Shown here in pieces: positions 7,387 through 11,703 of a stretch of 11,703 bases of DNA (position 1 is its first letter; each line of letters begins with the position of its first letter). A program made the translations under genes and the position numbers. A model generated the notes under the pieces. That model had not been told where the DNA came from, ran no database searches, and was given only the letters and a program-made list of their open reading frames with translations. The stretch comes from Cytauxzoon felis (Eukaryota; Apicomplexa; Aconoidasida; Piroplasmida; Theileriidae): the NCBI GenBank assembly GCA_020283715.1, contig JAIQCW010000309.1, positions 1 through 11,703 on the forward strand. Reading direction: 5' to 3'.

Positions 7387-8035
7387 ACTCCACACGAAGT
7401 TATATCCACCTGAAGTCTAATACAACTCTTCTTTCCACTCGCCGTGGAGGCTCTTCTAATTACCTATCTCTAAAGAGTATAACCACTCCCAGAGATCGTG
7501 GCCGAAGGAGTGAAACGACTGAGATGTTGTCCACACGAGGTTATATGCCGACGACCACATGGTCTAAGATGATAATAACTTTATTTCCACCTGAGGTCCA
7601 ATCCAACTCTTCTTTCCACTAGGCGTGGAGCCTTCTTCCAATTACCTATCTCTAAAGAGTAGAGCCACTCCCAGAGATCGTGGCAGAAGGAGTGAAGATG
7701 AACTGAAATTGTCTACCCGGAAGAACGAAAATGTTCAACCCCTAAGAACAGGAATTCTACCCGGAAGAACAGGAAGTTAGTAATTTAACCTCAAGTGGAA
7801 AACCCGTAGCTGATCTCAGGGAAGCGGAGGGACAACTAAATAGAAGAGCTGTCTGCAAGACGAAAGTAAGGTTGTACTAAAAGGAAGCGTAGTTGTCAAG
7901 ACCTCAAGTGGAACCCGTAGCTGATCTCAGGGAAGCGGAGGGGAAACTAAATAGAGAAGGCCACCACGGCGAGTGGAATGAAGAGTAGGATTGTAATCTC
8001 AAGTGGAGCTGTCTGCAGGACTAGACATGAGGTAG
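7387..8035. repeat. Cluster 4: largest modular repeat cluster
   Basis: About 650 bp. The left half holds two direct copies of a unit of about 92 bp (7421-7512 and 7603-7694), each with the 44-bp module in reverse orientation (7458-7501 and 7640-7683). The right half holds two copies of the 29-bp module in reverse orientation (7803-7831 and 7914-7942). CCACTCGCCGTGG near 7435 pairs with an inverted CCACGGCGAGTGG near 7964. It looks like two or more elements joined or nested. An ORF at 7365-7622 runs through it and is considered repeat-derived. Confidence 0.8.
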
Positions 8036-8124
8036 AGATAATATTGGTTATGGTATTATGTTTTGGTAGTAGTAAAGGTATGTATCGATTGATTATTTTA
8101 AATTTTTGATTAAATCAGTATACA

Positions 8125-8273
8125 TTATATAAAGGTTATCATTTTAAATTTTAAATTGATATTTTCATCTTCTAATTATTCTAATTTTTTACGAAATTCA
8201 TAAATTTCTTTCTTTAATTCTATTTTATGATTACATGTTTCATTGAATTTACATCAATTGCCATATCTATCAT
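8125..8273 (-). pseudogene. Broken coiled-coil remnant between clusters 4 and 5
   Basis: On the minus strand one frame reads MIDMAIDVNSMKHV (8273 down to a TAG at 8220). An overlapping frame then reads IELKKEIYEFRKKLE, hits TAA at 8178-8176, and continues LEDENINLKFKMI to a stop ending at 8125. Laid end to end these pieces form one charged, heptad-like helix, which is unlikely by chance. The frame change and internal stop are not removed by any GT..AG intron I could place. It may be a decayed exon of a gene split by the flanking clusters, or real coding sequence with errors. Function unknown. Confidence 0.35.
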
Positions 8274-8296
8274 ATCAGCCAACCAGTATTACACCT

Positions 8297-8590
8297 ACTC
8301 CACCAGAGGTCCAATCCAACTATCGTTCCACTCGCCGTGGAGGCCTTCTCTATTTACTTCCCCCTCAAGCTCCCGTAGATCGCTCTCGGATAGTCCACTC
8401 GAGGTCTAGTACTAATTACATAACTGCCACGATCTCTGGGAGTGGCTATACTCTTTAGAGATAGGTAATTAGAAGAGCTGACGGCAGGATGGACCTCAGG
8501 TGGAACGGCGAGTGGAACACTGGTTGTAACCTCAGGTGGATGCTATCTGCAAGACGAAAATAGTTGGAAGTGGAAAGAAGAGTAGGATGT
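8297..8590. repeat. Cluster 5: modular repeat element
   Basis: It starts ACTCCACCAGAGGTCCAATC, like cluster 1. TTCCACTCGCCGT (8326-8338) is matched exactly by an inverted copy (8505-8517). It contains the 44-bp module at 8427-8470 in forward orientation, followed by the GAAGAGCTGACGGCAGG motif also found in cluster 1. The right end is ragged, with repeated ACCTCAGGTGGA motifs near 8483-8495 and 8529-8540. Overlapping ORFs at 8227-8409 and 8243-8458 are repeat-derived. Confidence 0.8.
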
Positions 8591-9699
8591 ACATTATCAA
8601 AAATCTTCTGGAGGTCATTTATATCTTTTAGATGTAATTAACTGTAAAAACTGACGGTAGGAATAATCTCATGTTTCTTATATAGTAAAAGACAATATTG
8701 ATACAATATATCATACCAGTGGGGTGGACAACATATCAGTAACTATACTCAGTCAGTTTTAAATATTTAACAAATTTTTCATTTATTGCCCCATTTATGT
8801 TATCAATACATCAAGTCGAAAATTTAACTTGCATTTATTGCTGAATAAGTATTTAATTACTTTCATTTACAAGACAAAATAATTAACATTATGATGGGTA
8901 ATGAAAATTTTAAATAAATATGCTCCAACGCTGGAAATTTTCAAAGACATAATTCAATAAGTAACAGTGGGGTAAAAATAATGATTTTATCGATGAATAG
9001 ATATTCAAACATGAATTATTACAACTACAATTTACTGAATATAGCCAAGAAAATGAAAAATTTGAAAGCATGGCCAAATATTTTGAAATACTTTAATAAT
9101 ATGGGAAAGTTTGATTTAATTCTATACAAGAGTGTTATAAATTCAAGTTCCATTGGTAATTTACAATTTTATCCATCCTTAATATCAATGATGAATGGAT
9201 GATGAGTGTCGTCAAGATTCCTATAGGAATCTTTTACACCTTTAAGAATTACTGATGGAAATGGATGAAGAATAGATGTATAGGAATAGAGAATGGGTAA
9301 TTCTTATATGTTAACGATGGAAGTATTTATTTTTGGTATCGATCCCAAGGGTATGGGACATATGTTAAAAGACATGGTTAAAATTCTAAAATCAATATAG
9401 AATCGTATAATACATTAAAGATCAATCATTTTCATCGTATAGAGTCTGAATTAAATGACTATAATTATCGCTTTCTATTTTGAAAAAATTACCGTCACCC
9501 AATACGACTACTGAGTTACCCTAGGGTGTAAACTCAAGTTTTCCAGGGATGGGCATTTTCTACTAAAAATCGCAAAAATGGGAGTGCATTATTTAGTTAT
9601 CGCATAGTGTAATCCATTCACTCCCAAATAATATCGCATTTGTATACATTAATTGACTTTACGTTACACATTTGGTAAAGTTTTACACAGTTGTAGGAA
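8591..9699. other. Long gap before the polytopic membrane protein, with degenerate ORFs
   Basis: No intact gene is supported. A plus-strand frame is open from 8918, with an ATG at 8981 and a stop at 9202. It reads AKKMKNLKAWPNILKYFNNM and YPSLISMMNG, a helical-repeat look reminiscent of organellar RNA-binding repeat proteins but unassigned. Further short protein-like ORFs follow in other frames: 9202-9255 (VVKIPIGIFYTFKNY) and 9293-9400 (VFIFGIDPKGMGHMLKDM). The alternation suggests a decaying gene. The last 200 bp probably hold the promoter and leader of the next gene. Confidence 0.4.
9576..9629. promoter_or_regulatory. Inverted repeat in the upstream region of the membrane-protein gene
   Basis: AAATGGGAGTGCATT (9576-9590) can pair imperfectly with ATTCACTCCCAAAT (9616-9629) across a 25-nt loop. 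ATCGCA occurs three times around it, near 9569, 9599 and 9634. It lies 71 bp before the ATG at 9700. Use as a protein-binding site or leader hairpin is inferred only from position. Confidence 0.3.
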
Positions 9700-11382
9700 A
9701 TGGCGGCAAGTGGAGGAGAAGGGACCAAAAATGGGTCTAAACTCAATAAATTCGCCATGTTTATGGTTGGTTTTAACTTATTATTCATTTTTAGATTAGT
9801 TATAACATGTGCAATTTATGCTTTAAAAAGATTTCATTTACCACTGGATAACGTAGGATTATTCATCAATCAATTTAATAATCCAATGGTATTAGCTTAT
9901 TTAATAGGCTTTATTATATCAACAGCAATCACTATATCTACACCGGATAAGAAGGATGTACATAGATATATATCAATAGCTACCAATTGGTCAATAGTTT
10001 TATGTAGTATTATATTGTTATTCTCCTATACAGCTGGAGGAGATACAGGTCATGTTACGTATTATTATTGGACTCTAATTATTAATGCGTCAATCGCTGG
10101 TATAAATTATTCCTTTTGTGTAGCTGTTGATCCAGCTAATATTGTATTTGCGAATTTAGGTCTACCATTATCTGGTATATTCATCTTTTTCTACCATTGG
10201 ATCTGTATGAAGATATTTAAAATGTATGACCTGGAAAATATAGAATTCTGGCTAGTCGTATACCAAATTATCATCATCGTCTCCTTCACAATCGCAGTCT
10301 CCATTCTATGGACAATCGCTTATAAAGGTGAAGGAAATGATGCTGACAAATGCAAATGCTGTTGTTGTAAGGCTGAAGCTTGTGAATGTCCTTGTAAAAC
10401 AGAATGCCAAGCTACCTGTACATGTAATGGATGTGCTGAAAATTGTAAATGTTGTTGTTGTAAGAATTGCCAATCTTGTGCACAATGCCCATGTTCAACC
10501 CCTGAAAGTTGTAAATGTTGTTGTTGCAGACCAGCATCTGGAACATCGTGTCAATGTGCATGTTCCGAAAAATGTAAGCAAAAGTGTTGTTGCTGTTGTT
10601 CATCTTCTACTTGCCAATCGGATGAGAAATGTTGTAAATGCTGCTGCAAAAAAGATGAATGTGAAGGTAATTTCATGGAACTTTTTAAGAACCCGGTGGC
10701 ATGGTCACCTTTATTAATGGATTTCTTAAGTCTTGGATTTCTATATGTGTTCGTTCCAGCTATATTACCATTTCAATTTGTTGACCCACAGACTGGATAT
10801 AAGATTGAATTGGTTAACTTGTTTACCACAGCTATTCCAGCTATTGTTGTATGTACTTTAAATGCCATTGGAGAAGGTCCAAATAATAAATGGGAATGCT
10901 GTCACCGAGGATGGCATATGGCATGGATATATTTCTTCATGCCATATATATGTTGTATGGCAATTTGTATAATTACACTCCATTATCCAGAACATTGGAT
11001 TGCCAAATTTGTACGAGGTGATAGTGTTATTGTTGGTATATTGACCATAACTTATATAACATGTGAAGAACTATTAGAGGATATAGGATTAGCGGGTGTT
11101 GGTCGACAGGGTAGTGGTGATAAGACTAATGGAACTTTAGTATCATTTTCTGTTATGTCTTCTCTAACATTAATGACAATCACAATGTTCATCTCAGATG
11201 GATACCTTCAAGTCTATAGAAAAGCAGATAGAGAGAATTGGCCAACACAAGGATACACGAGATATAGGGGATTCAAATTTTGGTTCGGCAGTGGTATTAA
11301 AGTTGCTATAAAGAATGTTAAAACCGCCTTTACACTTGATCTAAGAAAAACATTTTTAGAAAAGGTCAGTGTAACTGAATGA
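9700..11382 (+). CDS. Eleven-span membrane protein, ENT-transporter-like or Tpr-related, with a Cys-rich loop
   Basis: 560 aa, single exon; ATG in the good context GAAATGG. Hydrophobic segments lie near residues 18-42, 62-81, 92-112, 121-143, 148-171, 183-208, then 332-358, 370-390, 406-427, 440-457 and 478-500. This is six spans, a long loop, then five. Known: a 6+5 layout with a large central loop is typical of equilibrative nucleoside transporters. Theileria also has a Tpr-related family of multi-span proteins, and I cannot separate the two from this sequence alone. The loop (residues 218-321) holds 42 cysteines, with CKCCCC[KR] at 218-224, 249-255 and 271-277 and CCKCCCK at 311-317. No signal peptide is needed. 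The C-terminal tail after residue 505 is basic and soluble. It could be a solute or nucleoside carrier, or a parasite surface or organelle membrane protein. Confidence 0.7.
   Translation: MAASGGEGTKNGSKLNKFAMFMVGFNLLFIFRLVITCAIYALKRFHLPLDNVGLFINQFNNPMVLAYLIGFIISTAITISTPDKKDVHRYISIATNWSIVLCSIILLFSYTAGGDTGHVTYYYWTLIINASIAGINYSFCVAVDPANIVFANLGLPLSGIFIFFYHWICMKIFKMYDLENIEFWLVVYQIIIIVSFTIAVSILWTIAYKGEGNDADKCKCCCCKAEACECPCKTECQATCTCNGCAENCKCCCCKNCQSCAQCPCSTPESCKCCCCRPASGTSCQCACSEKCKQKCCCCCSSSTCQSDEKCCKCCCKKDECEGNFMELFKNPVAWSPLLMDFLSLGFLYVFVPAILPFQFVDPQTGYKIELVNLFTTAIPAIVVCTLNAIGEGPNNKWECCHRGWHMAWIYFFMPYICCMAICIITLHYPEHWIAKFVRGDSVIVGILTITYITCEELLEDIGLAGVGRQGSGDKTNGTLVSFSVMSSLTLMTITMFISDGYLQVYRKADRENWPTQGYTRYRGFKFWFGSGIKVAIKNVKTAFTLDLRKTFLEKVSVTE
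10351..10662 (+). repeat. Cysteine-cluster coding repeat within the membrane protein
   Basis: These bases encode residues 218-321, where 42 of 104 residues are Cys. The DNA is rich in TGT and TGC runs. Imperfect units start with TGTAAATGTTGTTGTTG-like blocks at 31- and 22-codon spacing. Both Cys codons are mixed within units, so the pattern is kept at protein level rather than by a recent pure DNA expansion. Confidence 0.85.
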
Positions 11383-11703
11383 AGTTTAATTCGGTATGAA
11401 AAACACAAAGGTACCGAAGAATTGTTTTCTGTCTTGTGTCGCCCCTAGGGGGATTGTCTCTTGTAGTTTGTATCTTACTGTATAATGTTTCTATTGTCGC
11501 TGTATAAAGTTTGTAATTTTAAAGGTATAGGAATATGAAATTTAATATTCCTCAATTTTCATTCATTTTTTTTAAATTTTAAATGTAGTTTTTAATTCTG
11601 TTTTCAAAAAATTTTAAATGTACCATATAATGCAGTTTTTAATTTTAATTTAATAAACAATTATTTATACATGTCTATATAAGCGTCAGTTTATGAGCTT
11701 CTC
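11383..11703. other. 3' flank of the membrane-protein gene
   Basis: No gene seen. After the stop there is a GTCGCCCCTAGGGGGA near-palindrome (about 11438-11453), then AT-rich DNA. ATTTTAAATGTA followed by AGTTTTTAATT occurs twice (about 11576-11598 and 11611-11644). AATAAACA near 11651 is a possible polyadenylation-type signal, though these are poorly defined in apicomplexans. Confidence 0.4.

Noticed and set aside
7365..7622. 85-aa plus-strand ORF whose SSNYLSLKS text resembles the 761-1150 product
   Set aside because: The likeness comes from the shared 44-bp module in opposite orientation. The rest drifts in and out of frame, so no selected protein is implied.
713..8035. CRISPR array or bacterial-type repeat array
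   Set aside because: Modules are irregularly spaced, in both orientations, without constant spacers, and the host DNA is eukaryotic with spliced genes.
5060..8035. Clusters 3 and 4 as the two ends of one large mobile element carrying the secreted-protein gene
   Set aside because: They share inverted modules, but each is already palindromic by itself, and the outer ends do not match beyond the common modules.
8591..9699. tRNA or other structured RNA gene in the long gap
   Set aside because: I looked for T-arm and anticodon-arm patterns and saw none; only the imperfect inverted repeat at 9576-9629.
10328..10717. 129-aa Val/Asn-rich ORF inside the Cys-rich loop
   Set aside because: It is the +1 reading of TGT-rich codons (giving Val and Asn runs); a shadow.

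Overview
The window looks like nuclear DNA of an apicomplexan parasite, most likely a piroplasm (Theileria, Babesia or Cytauxzoon type). It is strongly AT-rich. Two genes are cut by very short GT..AG introns of about 37 to 44 nt. Genes are packed closely on both strands, mitochondrial-type ribosomal proteins are nuclear-encoded, and there is an Asn/Tyr-rich secreted protein and a lineage-specific polytopic membrane protein. I do not assign a species.

Layout. Bases 1 to 511 hold only weak coding-like fragments. From 2811 down to 512 on the minus strand runs a nine-exon gene for a GID8/TWA1-like subunit of the GID/CTLH ubiquitin ligase. I assembled it by hand from exons too short to show as ORFs. 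Its first intron (about 713 nt) and seventh intron (441 nt) each contain a GC-rich palindromic repeat cluster. The frame is broken in exon 6 by an eighth A in a homopolymer. A divergent gap (2812 to 3037) leads to a spliced plus-strand gene for an organellar bL36 ribosomal protein (3038 to 3351). Its stop overlaps by 8 nt the start of a short UTP12-domain protein (3344 to 3853). After a pyrimidine-rich, repeat-bearing spacer comes mitochondrial ribosomal protein uS11 (4439 to 4993). A third cluster and a poorly coding stretch precede a long secreted Asn/Tyr-rich protein (signal peptide best placed at 6068; stop at 7378). Clusters four and five (7387 to 8035 and 8297 to 8590) follow, with a broken coiled-coil remnant between them on the minus strand. 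A stretch of degenerate ORFs (8918 to 9400) and a hairpin-bearing leader precede a 560-aa protein (9700 to 11382). It has eleven predicted membrane spans in a 6+5 arrangement, with a loop of 42 cysteines in 104 residues between the halves.

The most distinctive feature is the modular inverted-repeat family. Five clusters in 11.7 kb are built from the same 29-bp and 44-bp modules, in both orientations, and sit only in introns and intergenic DNA. They resemble non-autonomous palindromic elements; no transposase is visible. The recognised genes do not form one pathway: they cover ubiquitin ligation, organellar translation, rRNA processing, secretion and membrane transport, as expected for a eukaryotic chromosome segment.
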